DNA of 64,000 bases from positions 15,260,094 through 15,324,093 of the forward strand of contig NC_092563.1 of the NCBI RefSeq assembly GCF_037975245.1, given 5' to 3'. Below are positions 14,234 through 25,210 of this stretch, piece after piece. The position numbers and the translations under genes were made by a program. Below the pieces are notes generated by a model that worked only from the letters and a program-made list of their open reading frames with translations, ran no database searches and was not told the DNA's origin. This DNA is from Apostichopus japonicus. Lineage: Eukaryota; Echinodermata; Holothuroidea; Aspidochirotida; Stichopodidae. Numbering within the stretch: the first letter of the stretch is position 1; every line of letters starts with the position of its first letter.

Positions 14234-14436
14234 CTGTACATACATATGCTGGAGGCTTATTAACCATCGTGTCGTTGAGAAAGTGCTGATAGATACATAT
14301 TTTCTGGGAGCATTTAACCAATTGTGTTGTTGATAAAGTGCTGATAGATACATATATTCTGGAAGCATAAACCAATCATGTTGTTGAGAAAGTGTCAATA
14401 GATACATATATTCTGGAAGCATAACCAATCGTGTTA
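14234..14436. repeat. Minisatellite, ~54-bp unit, about 3.7 copies
   Basis: The core ATAGATACATATATTCTGGA followed by an AACCAAT..GTTGTTGA block recurs every 53-55 bp. Copies differ by a few substitutions and one-base indels. Confidence 0.85.
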
Positions 14437-14857
14437 GAACCATTAAAAATTTGCCATGCATTGACCTGTCTACGTAGTATGACTGTTCATCATACTTTTG
14501 GGCCATTCTCTGGAAAATGAAACTGGCATGAAAAAACTAAAGTGTTCATCAGGACCAAATGTTATATTGTTTGTTTTAGAGGGATACCTCAAGTTTTCTG
14601 TTTCATTTATTTTTCATTAAAATTACCACCATAACATACAAATTTGCATTAATTTGCATTATTGTAAGTTTTAGCCAAAATTTGTAGTTTTTAACTGTAT
14701 ATTTGTTTTTCTACATGGGTATCTAGAAATAATATTTCAGTTATCAACTATCACATGGAGGCAGTTATACATAGGTTAATTTATTTCATTCCTAAAGCAG
14801 AGGTGCCTGATCTTCAATTCTTTGTTAATAATGGGTGCTAATTGGCATACTATTGAT

Positions 14858-16007
14858 GTCACACACGTGACCAAAATAACGCAAAAGTTTTTATAAAAAG
14901 TAACTGATGTGCCTTCTGATGTCCACACTTGATATGCAACCGTTCTTGGTAAAGACTGTTAGTTCTGCAAAATATCCAGTCAAATAATTATTACTACGAT
15001 TAAGTAATTGCCTCTAATTAGTCATCACACACGTAACCGATGGTCACATGTGTGACATGGTCACGTGTGTGACAATGAAGCCCTAAGTTGAGCAGTCAAC
15101 AAAACTAAATGGACTAAATATCGTTAGCAGATTGGTTTGTTATGTGTGTGTGGCCTGACAACAGTGTAATATGCAAATGAGAAAAGCCCCATCCAATGAT
15201 TGCAGCAGCACTGTGGACTTGGACTGTTGTTATGTCATGAGTGTGTGGCATAACAACAGTGTCATGCAAATGAGAAAAGCTTCATCCAATGTAATTGCAG
15301 CAGCACTGTGGACTTGGACTGTTGTTATGTAATGTGTGTATGGCATGACAACAGTGTTATATGCAAATGAGGAAAGCTTCATCCAATGAAATTGCAGCAT
15401 CCATGAAAATGCAGAATGTCACACACGTGACCCAACAATGTCACACACGTGACCCTCCAAATAGAATCAGGAAAACTGCATGTTTTAAAGTAATTCCTAT
15501 GGAATATCAACATCAGTGCTGTTCTGTGGTCATTACTAAGTCAACATTTGCACTGCAAAAATTGCATATGCATGTTGCAAATTGCATGTGCAAATTCAAA
15601 ATGTCACACACGTGACCCAACAATGTCACACACGTGACCAGATTTTTTTAGCTTATGTAGTATTATGCTAATTTTTAGAGGTGAAATATTTAGGTGAATG
15701 TCTTGTTAGAATGGAAACACATTAAGGTAGAAACATGAGAAATTAGGGTTATCCAGCCCTGTTAAAAACTGAGGAATTTGCCAATGTTTTTTTGTGCAAA
15801 AAAGCCAGTTTTATTTCACGTCACACACGTGACCGACCATTATATGACCTCTGCAAGCACGTGAATTTTCTGATTTTGGCTAAGCTATATGGTTTTGTAA
15901 AGAGTCCCCTAGTGCATACCTAAGTACTACAATCAACCCAACTACCTAAAAGAAGTTACTTAGTGGTAAAGTGCAAATCTCCCCATTTTTCCGTCACACA
16001 CGTGACC
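14858..16007. repeat. Cluster of GTCACACACGTGACC 15-mers
   Basis: Exact forward copies start at 14858, 15418, 15440, 15603, 15625, 15820 and 15993. One exact reverse copy is at 15059-15073, and near copies are at 15024 and 15042. Each exact copy contains the E-box core CACGTG. Two pairs (15418/15440 and 15603/15625) have the same 22-bp spacing and the same CAACAAT linker. The copies sit in otherwise non-repeated sequence, so this is not a simple tandem array. Confidence 0.9.
15139..15398. repeat. Three tandem ~95-bp units each carrying ATGCAAAT
   Basis: Shared blocks per unit are GTGTGTGG, TGACAACAGTGT, ATGCAAATGAG, CATCCAATG and GCAGCAGCACTGTGGACTTG. The octamer-like ATGCAAAT lies at 15171, 15264 and 15361. 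The units lie inside the CACGTG 15-mer cluster. Confidence 0.88.
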
Positions 16008-17467
16008 GAGAATGGCCCTTTTGTAAAATATCTTTCCTAGGAATGATTAAAGGCTTCATAAAATCTTTTCTTTGATCTTCATCAGCTCATGATGAACAAA
16101 TTGAGTTTCCTTTTGACTTTTCTTACATAACTAATTTTCAGGACATTGTAATTAAGACTGAAGATGTTGCTTAATTTGTGTGGTGTCTGTGTGTAGTACC
16201 ACACTTCCCGTTCCCCTAAAATTAAGCATTCATCAAATGCAGCCTCGTCACAGAGCGGCTACAAGAAGCACGACTCTGTTTACCAATTTCTAAGCCGCCT
16301 TCTTTCCTCTATTTTTTTCTCTTTGATGAGAGGTAATTCCACCTCTTCATATTCTATGCCACATGCTCTGTGTTTGGAAGCAGCAGCAACATCTCAAGGA
16401 GTCGAAAAGCTTTTGGCTACTGGTTGTCATAGCGACTCATGCTTTCCGATGATGTATCTTGACAGGCAACAATAGGAAAAGCTACCGTAATCTTTTATTT
16501 TTAGGGTATTCAGCCAAAAGGAAAGATTGCAAATCTCTCTCTGAACGGTTCATATTTATTTCTTATAGGATGAAATTTGTCGTTCTAATAAAAGAGTGGT
16601 AGCCGTAGCAATCAGCGGATGAAGTGTTCAATATAATTCAAGGAAAAAGTTTTTTTTTTTTTTTATTGTCTTCGGGCTTTAAAGCAATTGTGATATTTTT
16701 ACATTTGTTTGATAAATTGTGTACTTTACTATTGTTACAAACTTCATTGAATGCAAGATTTGAGAAAACATTTTGGTCGCAAAATTACGAATTGGTTTTT
16801 GGTAATTTTACAATAGTGGGCATACAGGCAACATTGATCTATGCAAGCACTATTTTTGTAGAGGTCAAAAGATAAACCTACTTGATGGGGTGGTATTATC
16901 TTGGAGTTAGAGATGAAAAAACCTTGAATCTCTGTGGCGTTAAACTGGGCAATAAGTAAACTATTTATTTATCTTGAAATGAAAAGATTCAGTAGATGAC
17001 TTTATCCGTGTCAAGGTGATGAACTATTCACGTTGTATTTGTTACAGATAGATGGGGAGTGGTAACAGGAGCAAACATGTATGAAAGAGAGAGTGAATTC
17101 ATGAAATTTCTGCTCTCTCTTGTAGCATACCGCACCAAAAGTATCTTCCCAGGCAAACACACTTTGCCATTCTTTGAATTTAGGTGCTTTTGAAATGATA
17201 AGAAAGCTGTGATCTCTAAAATCTTGTCCAGATCGTTCAAGATGCTTTTGTTCCCGCCCCCCACCCCCTTCTTAATTAGCAGTACATTAGGCTTTGCTAA
17301 TTGCATTTCTTAGTTCTAATTGCAGTAAATGCATTAAATGTTGCAAATTGCCTACCTAACATGTTGAATCAGCCAACAACCACTGTTGAAGAAGATCCAG
17401 TACAGTATGTCTTTTCTATTGCATAGTTTCTTCAAATCAGTTTTTTTTTCTCCTTTATTTGTTGTAG
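16008..17467. other. Presumed intron before the first junctophilin exon in the window
   Basis: AT-rich sequence ending in a long pyrimidine tract (about 17440-17466) used as a splice acceptor. No exon was recognised. Confidence 0.5.
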
Positions 17468-18272
17468 GCATTTACCAAGGACAGTGGGTAGGTGGCATGA
17501 GACACGGCTTTGGCATCCGTAGCAGTGTACCGTATGGCATGGCAGCCATCGCCAGGCCCGCCCTGAGGACCTCCCTCACGTCCCTGCGCAGCGAACAAGA
17601 GAACGGTTCGGTCGCATCCGTCACAACCGAAAACTTTGGGCAGCGGGGCGGCTTTTGTTTGGAGGTGAACGACGACGCACAGTCAGACATCGAGAGCGTA
17701 AAGACAACCAGTACTTTCAGAAGGAGCGACAGTAAACGATCCAGCAAGAAATTAGGCTGGAGGAGCCGACGGAAGAAAGACAAAGCCGAGAGCACCGCGG
17801 GCGCGGATACGCCGGTCGGAAGCGTCTCGTCGCTCCGGGCCCATCTGTTCCACCAAGATTCCCTCCGAAGCAACGAGAGCACATTCAGCACGGGATCCAT
17901 TGAATCTTCCACTTTTGACGGAGAAGCCTTACCCCTCCAGGAAGAAGCAGTGGGCGACGACGTCACGGAGACGTACATGGGCGAGTGGAAGCTGGACAAG
18001 CGGTCCGGCTATGGGGTCAGCCAGCGGTCCGACGGCTACGTGTACATCGGAGAGTGGCATAACAATAAGAGGCACGGGTACGGGACGTTCACTTACCCGG
18101 ACGGGAAGAGAGAGGAAGGCAAGTGGAAAAACAATGCCCTGGTGTCTTCGGGAAAGAAGAAAGTGTTTGTGATGGGTGCTAAGAAAATCAGCGACAGGGT
18201 CGAGAAGGCCATAGCGCTCGCCAGGCAGGGCTCGACGTCAGCCAGACAGAAAGCAGACATCGCCATATCCAA
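17468..18272 (+). CDS. JPH: Junctophilin, internal exon with MORN VI, joining region, MORN VII-VIII
   Basis: Junctophilins bridge the plasma membrane and the ER/SR: N-terminal MORN repeats bind plasma-membrane lipid and a C-terminal segment anchors in the ER. The exon opens after a pyrimidine-rich acceptor ending ttgttgtag and encodes YQGQWVGGMRHGFG (17473-17514, MORN VI), then SVPYGMAA and the joining region typical of the family. MORN VII begins at YMGEWKLDKRSGYG (17974) and MORN VIII at YIGEWHNNKRHGYG (18043). The exon ends with the start of the alpha-helical region (QKADIAIS) at a GTGAGT donor. The entry codon is split: two bases, GC, complete a codon begun upstream. The exit leaves AA, completed by the next exon as Lys. 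The exon is much richer in GC than its surroundings. MORN I-V and the initiator Met must lie in an upstream exon that I cannot find in the window. The open frame extends leftwards to 17386, but that part is polypyrimidine tract, not protein. Confidence 0.95.
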
Positions 18273-19341
18273 GTGAGTATTATTTATGACACAATCGAAG
18301 GACAAGCGTGTATTTGTTGTGAAAGAATAGAACACACTGGTCAGAGGATTGCTCATCCTAGTTCACTCTTAACCCCCCTTCCCTGGCCCCATCCCCCATC
18401 AAGATGGTGTGAACAATCATCACACCACCCCATCCACTAAAGTACGGGAAAGTAGTGAGTCACCCTTTAAACGTTTTTTTGCATCAGATGTAAATTAGAT
18501 TTGCCGCCCAACCAGTATGCATTCCGAAAAAAAAATCAAATTAATTGTTTTAATTTTAACTCACTCAAGATGGAGAAACCGGTATTAATTCATAAATTTA
18601 CCTCCGGGACAAATAGAAAAGATTGGTCATTCCTATATATTAATATAGCGATTTAATATGTTTGGATCAAAACACGAAGGCGGATATATGCTCTCTTATT
18701 TCAAGTCTTTACTTGTACGCAGTTTGGCTGTTGCATGTTTTTCAGCAGAACCTCCCACTTGACATTCTCATGAATTGCCTTGTACTGTAGGTCGTCATTT
18801 GAGAACCGAGTTAACTCGGTGAGGACTCGTCGAGTAACCGCTATTTCCTATACCCAACTGACATTTATAATTAGATATATCTGATTCGACTGATTGATTA
18901 CAGCCTCTTACATTTTCCATGTGGTTGATTTGGCTCTATGGAAAAGTGGTCACCTGCACAGAGCACAACATATTACACCTTAAACAACATACGTACACCT
19001 TAAACTACTGTCATGTTGAAGAACCTGAACAATTTTGTTGTTCGGTTATTTGAAACTCCTCTTCATTTCAACAAATCTCCTTGGGGCCACCGGCCGGAAT
19101 TTCAAAATAAAAAAATACTTACGGAACTTTTGAGTTTAGCAATGTTTGAATTTGAATTTAGCAATGAATTTGAATGTAGCAATTTGAATTTAGCAACTTT
19201 GGAATTTAGCAATGTTTAGAGAAAAAAAGGGATACCTGCCAATACTGATAATCTATTGTTAGTATTCCAAAGTGCATGTTAATTCTCCTAACAAATAAGT
19301 CATTTAAAAAGAGATTTCGTAATTGCTGCTAATTCACATTG

Positions 19342-19375
<34 letters not shown>

Positions 19376-21024
19376 TGAAGTTTCTGTCAAAACTCAACAC
19401 AGTCACTTAGTTTTGATAAGAAAGTAAAAGAAAAAGTGCTGCTATATTCCTCCCATACGTACTACAGCAGAACAGTGCTGATACGTACTGTACTGTACAG
19501 TTCATAGTCCATACGACACATGCAGGGGCTATAGTGCATTCTGGTGTTAACTGTCGTCGTCGACTGTGACGGAGGGAGAAACTCAGCTACTCTCTCATTA
19601 ACCGGTTCAATATGTTGAACACAGATGAGCCGAAGATCAATTTGAGGGAGTGATGGCGATGTAATGTAATTTGCTTCTCTAAAACAGCTTGTGTACAGAT
19701 CACTGGGGCAATTAGTCTGACATGAAGCTATGCTAGTGCTCGAGACCTACATTCGGTCTGTTAAAGGGGGATACGGAGGAAGACTCTTTTCGTTGCTTTT
19801 ATTAAAGGCAGAAATCTAATCAACGGGCTAATAGACGGTAGTTAACTGCTTGTTTGGCATTTGTGTAAGCATGGCAGATGACGTCAGTTTCTTTTTTTCT
19901 TCTTTTTAGCTTTTGGCTTGTTGGACATTACAGCCCAAGCTGTGTAATAAAAATATATATAAATAAAAACACCTTCCGGTAAAGGATTGAAAAAGAGTGT
20001 GAGAATGAGCATTTTCAATGCTGCACCCAGCCATCTACGTACAGAAGGAATCTATTTTTTTTTGCAGAAATGTTGCAGATCAAGCTGTATTCAGGTTTTA
20101 CTAAATTGTGTACTTACATTTATTTTTATATTGTCACAGAAATAGAAAATGATTTCATGATGTTGATTTGGCTGGACAGAATTTCTTATTTCTCACTTTT
20201 TTTGTCGTCATGTTGTTGTTTTGTGGTTAGGGACATGTAATAAATGTCCTTATAAATGAATATGAAAAAGATAGCCTTCTTCTATAGGGAATGACAATGT
20301 GAGAGGGAAGGGGGAAGGGGGGATCTCAGGTAAAAGGATAACAAATGCACCACAATTTGTTGTGTACTGTGTGATACTGTTTAGTACCTGATCCCTTTAT
20401 TCTTCTTACATTCTGTCAAAACATTTGATAGAGGTTAGTAAGTATCTTCCAGTTGTAAATACATAATGATTAATAAATGGATTCAATGACACTTATTTCT
20501 CTTATAAAAAACTGTGACCATATTTATTGAAAAATATTAATGTTGTTATACTTGTCAGTATTAAAGCAACTCTCTGACATTTTAAGTGCTATTTGGATAT
20601 GTTGTTGCTAGGGATACACCAATATAAACTCCAGTGTTTCTTCTTGGTTGTGATGCTGGTGAAATATGGTACACATTCTTACAGTAGCCATGTGTCACGG
20701 CAACTGAAAATACTGCGTGGGGGTGTGTGTGTTTGTGATCAAACAGCCTCTGAATAATAAAGATTTGTTATACTTGTGTCTAATATTTTGGAAAACTGAA
20801 ACATGAAGACAACTTTTCAATCAATATACAGTACCCCCATACTTGATTTCTTTTTGAAATTAAATATTTATCTTAATCAAATACTAGCTGTATTTATTTT
20901 ATTTTCCTCTTTTCTTACGAATCTATCTTTGAAATTGAAATCTGTTAATTTATTTGATAGTACTACAATTGCATTCTTTTCTTCTTTGTCTTCTTCTTTT
21001 TTTCACATCTGATAAACATTTTAG
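18273..21024 (+). other. Junctophilin intron (2.75 kb)
   Basis: GTGAGT...AG intron between the MORN and helical-region exons. It contains a short (TA)n tract at 19344-19374 and a run of degenerate GAATTTAGCAA repeats at 19130-19220. No other coding signal was seen. Confidence 0.75.
19344..19374. repeat. (TA)n microsatellite
   Basis: Uninterrupted TA dinucleotides of about 31 bp in a junctophilin intron. Confidence 0.9.
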
Positions 21025-21143
21025 AGGAGCCTATGCTAAGGGTAAGGCGGAGGCCGCAGGAGGTCCAGCATCTGAAGCCCGTCAGGAGTCACTGAAATGT
21101 AAAATGTATACAAAAGAACTACTAGCAACACTTCCTGAGAAAG
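21025..21143 (+). CDS. JPH: Junctophilin, alpha-helical region exon
   Basis: A 119-bp exon between an acceptor ending acattttag and a donor AAG|GTATGA. Its first base completes the Lys codon left by the previous exon. It then encodes GAYAKGKAEAAGG, SEARQESLKCKMYTKELL and LPEK. This matches the position and character of the conserved alpha-helical segment that spans the junctional gap in junctophilins (vertebrate counterpart: Ala/Arg-rich, ending near ARELSPDFYQPG). It ends one base into a codon, which exactly fits the two-base start of the next recognised exon, so 21025-21143 can join 37454-38472 without a further exon. An extra exon in the 16-kb intron cannot be excluded. The composition change and the correct phase on both sides support a real exon. 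Confidence 0.88.
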
Positions 21144-21973
21144 GTATGATATTATCCATCAGTTAAACACTTGTTATGCATAGACTGTCACAAAATCCAA
21201 TTATTGTACATCGCAGCATTGCATATTTATATGTATATATAAATATATTTATATAGCTCGCAATTCGCAATTCCCAGGTGGGTCGGGAGGAGTGGGAGGG
21301 AGGGGTGAAAGTGCATACCTTTCCTTTCATTTTCTTTTTGTCTGATCCGATCATTCTAAGTAATTGTGATGAAATTAAAAAAAGAAATGAATGAAGGAAA
21401 ACAAATTGATTGCATTCTTTATAATGAGGTGTATGTAGTGTAAGGTGCTAATGAAAGTTGGGAGAGAGGATTTGGTGTGGGGTGGGGGTGGTGGGGGGGG
21501 TGGGGGGCAGAAAATGGATGTTGGGGGAAGGAAATAAATATCTAGATTTTTCTTCATTGAGAAACAAATTTTTGGAGAAATATATGTTTTTGCTGACCAG
21601 TGTATCAAATTGTACATACTTCTGTTTTATTATTAATTTTCAATGTCTCTGCATGATAGCATAAGGTTTTTCGACTTTTCCAGGCAAGAGTTGCTTTTCA
21701 ACTTTTGATTTGTTTTGAAAGAAGAAATATCAACCAATGGTATGAATTATTTCCCTATGCTGAAGATTCTAACAACACATCCAGAATTTTTTTTTTTTTC
21801 AAGATTACGTTTGAACATGAAGGGCTCCATTTTGTCATGCAATATTTTTGCAGTTTTGGAGAAGAAAAAAATCATAGTTGTTCCTACTTTGAGATCTTTT
21901 GGGAGGTATTAAATATACATAATTTACAATGCATTTCATTCTTTCTTTGAGAGCTGATGTGTCTTTGAACAAG

Positions 21974-22260
21974 CTGCTCATCTTTTAAGATAAGAAAAGT
22001 TATTTTACAGGGAATTCACTGTTAAACACCAAAAAAAAAGACTAATTCACATTCAAGATTGTTTTTCCATTGTATTTAACACCACTTTGTCAGAACTACC
22101 AAAAAATCTGCTCATCTTTTAAGATCAGAAAAGTAATTAACAGGACTTTTACTGTTAGACAAAAAAAAAGACTGAATCACATTCAATAACATTTTTCCAT
22201 TGTATTTAACTATTTAACACCACTTTGTCAGAACTACCAAAAAATCTGCCATCTTTTATA
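21974..22260. repeat. Tandem duplication, ~135-bp unit
   Basis: Unit 1 is 21974-22107 and unit 2 is 22108-22245; a third unit starts at 22246 and stops after about 15 bp. Shared blocks include CTGCTCATCTTTTAAGAT and CACTTTGTCAGAACTACC. Confidence 0.88.
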
Positions 22261-25149
22261 AATATTGCGAATCCACCTGGTATGGATTTGGGGGAGGGAG
22301 GAGGGAGAGGGGTATGAGGTAGAAGATCACCCCCTACATAGCTCCTTCCAACTCATACAAGACATTTAAAGTAGTTATGCACAGCCTTGTGTGCAGACCT
22401 AATTTATAGGTCTCAAAATGCATCACTATTTCACTTCTAAAATTAATTTTTCTTTGGGGTGGGGGGTTGGAGCAATCTTCAACAACCCCTTGGGCTGCAC
22501 CTCCTCCATTTTAAAATCCTGTATCCGCCCCGTGGACTGCAGGTATCTGGGGGTAATGGTAACCCTATCCACAGTTACAATATACAGTTTAAGCTCGATG
22601 TGATGTTATAATAATGAAAATTAATCCTATACTTTGAGCTACCTACTTTCATCAATTTGAGACCAGTTGAAGTTAAGCAGAGGAAATTCCTATAAATTCA
22701 TAAATTACGATTATTATTATTTATTTTGCCAAGGAACTAAATTCTACTGTCTTTGATTATAAATTATGTAATAAAATGCATATAAACTTGCATGATCTGT
22801 TAATAGTGGAATCTCTTAGACTTCAAGCCCAGCTTGATCTCATGCATAAAGAAGCAGTACTCGGGCAGTTTGATGGTCATTTTGATTTGAAGTCTCATTC
22901 ATATTATCTTCAATGTTTATTTAATCATTCACCCTAATTTTTCAGTCGTAAAACTATCGGCTGTAAGGTCACTCATTATATATTTTGATCATAACATTTT
23001 CATGGTAGTACATATGCAGGAGAAGTAACGTTTAAATGGATATACCCTTTCAGTGCACGACAAAATTTATGACCCAAACACAACACAGGTAAAAATTTCA
23101 TCCCTAAATCAGTTCGGCTCGGCAGCAATCTGTCGACCATCTTTAGCCGTTACGGTTGTTCAATGAAAAGCCAACATCCAAATTGATCATCAAGATTTGA
23201 AGTTGGGCACTTGAGATACCAAGGCCTGACCTGTTTGTTCAAAATAAATCTCCCCTCGACAATTTGCGATCTGTTTGTTCTGTCGTCAATTTTTCTCGAA
23301 AGATCTGAAATCCCGTAGAGAGACCGAGATAGAACGTTTTTTTCGTAGGGGATATGAGACTTCCTAAGCAGTGAACGGCATGTCAGCATGTAAAAAAAAA
23401 ATGTAAACGCGTGCACGTAGGCGAGCAACAGCTAGTTCTAAATTGTACGATGAAATAGATTTGGTAGGTACGTGTAATTGCTTTATAATATGATGGGTGA
23501 CAGAAGATCTAGGACTGCGAGAATTTCGATATTCGTGCAAATTGATGAGAAAGAATAGACAGCTAAAATAGTATTGTTTTTTGCGCGATATAGTCGATAT
23601 ACATTTGTTGTCAAAAACGATATATTTTAATCTATTTAAGCATGGGTGGGTGACCTTCATTTTGCAATGCCTGCAATAAATTTGATTTAGTTCGGTTTTT
23701 TTTCTTCTTTGGTTGATGAATAGTTTCTAAATTCTAATGTACATTTTTCTATTGGTGTATATATATATATATATATATGTATATGATTGACCTTTTGTTT
23801 AATTTGATTAATGATGGATCGATAGAAAGTAGATAGTATGTAAATATTCAGGTATGAATTTGAAGACATTGTCAGAAACAATCTTGAATGGCCTGTGTGT
23901 GGTGTTGTTAAAAGTTAATGCACACTACATTTATAACTACCACTACCTGTATGTGGTTGCATGGGGCCTGAGGGAAGTTGGGAGGTGTTTGGGGGGGGGG
24001 GAGAAGTGGAGACGAGGCTGGTGTAGGTAGAGGGCCAGTGGGTCTGAGGTATATGTTTGTTAGATTTCTTTGGATTTGTGTGAGCCCTGTTGCAATAAAT
24101 GTTTGGCATGAAAGACTTTTAAATGTCTTATTTGGCAACAGGCAATATTATGATGCACTTTTGTAAAATTTTTTACTTGCAGACAGTTTTTACTAAACCC
24201 TCTTGTGAATGTTGAATGAACTTTACTGAGCGCCTTACAGACCTAATATATCAAGTTTATGTATTAAAATACTCACAAATGTATTTAGTGAAATGGTGAT
24301 ATTAAACAGAATTATTAAGTCTTGATTTATGTTCGAAGTCTAAGAGTAAAGGGCGAAAAGTTAATGTTGGTAAATGTTTCTATATTTATTCATTTTTTCA
24401 AGATAATCAACTTCAAATTATGATAAAATCTCTAGTATGCTACTTGAGGGCTTAATAGTTGTTGACATCCCCTCTTACATGTTGGCCTAAATGTGTAATG
24501 TAAATCAACTGTTTTTACAACTACTAATGAATTAACCAAAACATGTTCTTTTTTAAGCCTCGTATGAACAACAAGATTTAGGTAAATGAACAATGAATCC
24601 AACTGACTGAAAACATATAAACAAAACTTGATTCAAAGTGACTGACCTCACAGGAATACGAACCGGATGTTAGAATCTAGTTCGAGCCACAAATTTTGTT
24701 GCTCTTTTCCAGATGTATTTCATAACATTGTTACGGATCGTTTGGCTGGTTACTTGTGCGTATCTTGTACAAAGCACAATGTAGTTATGAAATTGTTACG
24801 ACAATTCTCAGCAGGGATAGACCATATATTATATTCTTAGTATACATGTCATAGTTCTGCAGGCCTAGAATTTTGTCAAATTTTTAGCCACTTGCCAAAA
24901 CATGCCCGTGCTTAAAACATCGAACGGCTAAAAGAAAACAAGATTTCTAGCTGGCATTCAGCCAGTAAAATACAGCTTGAAGTTTGAAGTCTGGTCTATA
25001 GGATGCTCTATAAACAGTTCAAATTTAACAACATTATACATTCCAGCCAAAGGTTTAATTTGTTTGGTTTGTATTTTTTTTTTTTTTTTATAGTTTATAG
25101 CTATATATATGTTTTCAATTCTATACATATATATAGATGTAAAGATGTA

Positions 25150-25151
<2 letters not shown>

Positions 25152-25206
<55 letters not shown>
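25152..25206. repeat. (TA)n microsatellite
   Basis: About 55 bp of pure TA repeat. Confidence 0.92.

Positions 25207-25210
<4 letters not shown>

Noticed and set aside
17386-17467. Methionine-initiated extension of the junctophilin exon
   Set aside because: This is a pyrimidine-rich intron end with a proper AG. Homologues need an upstream exon encoding MORN I-V, not this sequence.
17472-17999. 175-codon open frame on the minus strand
   Set aside because: Shadow of the GC-rich junctophilin exon on the opposite strand.
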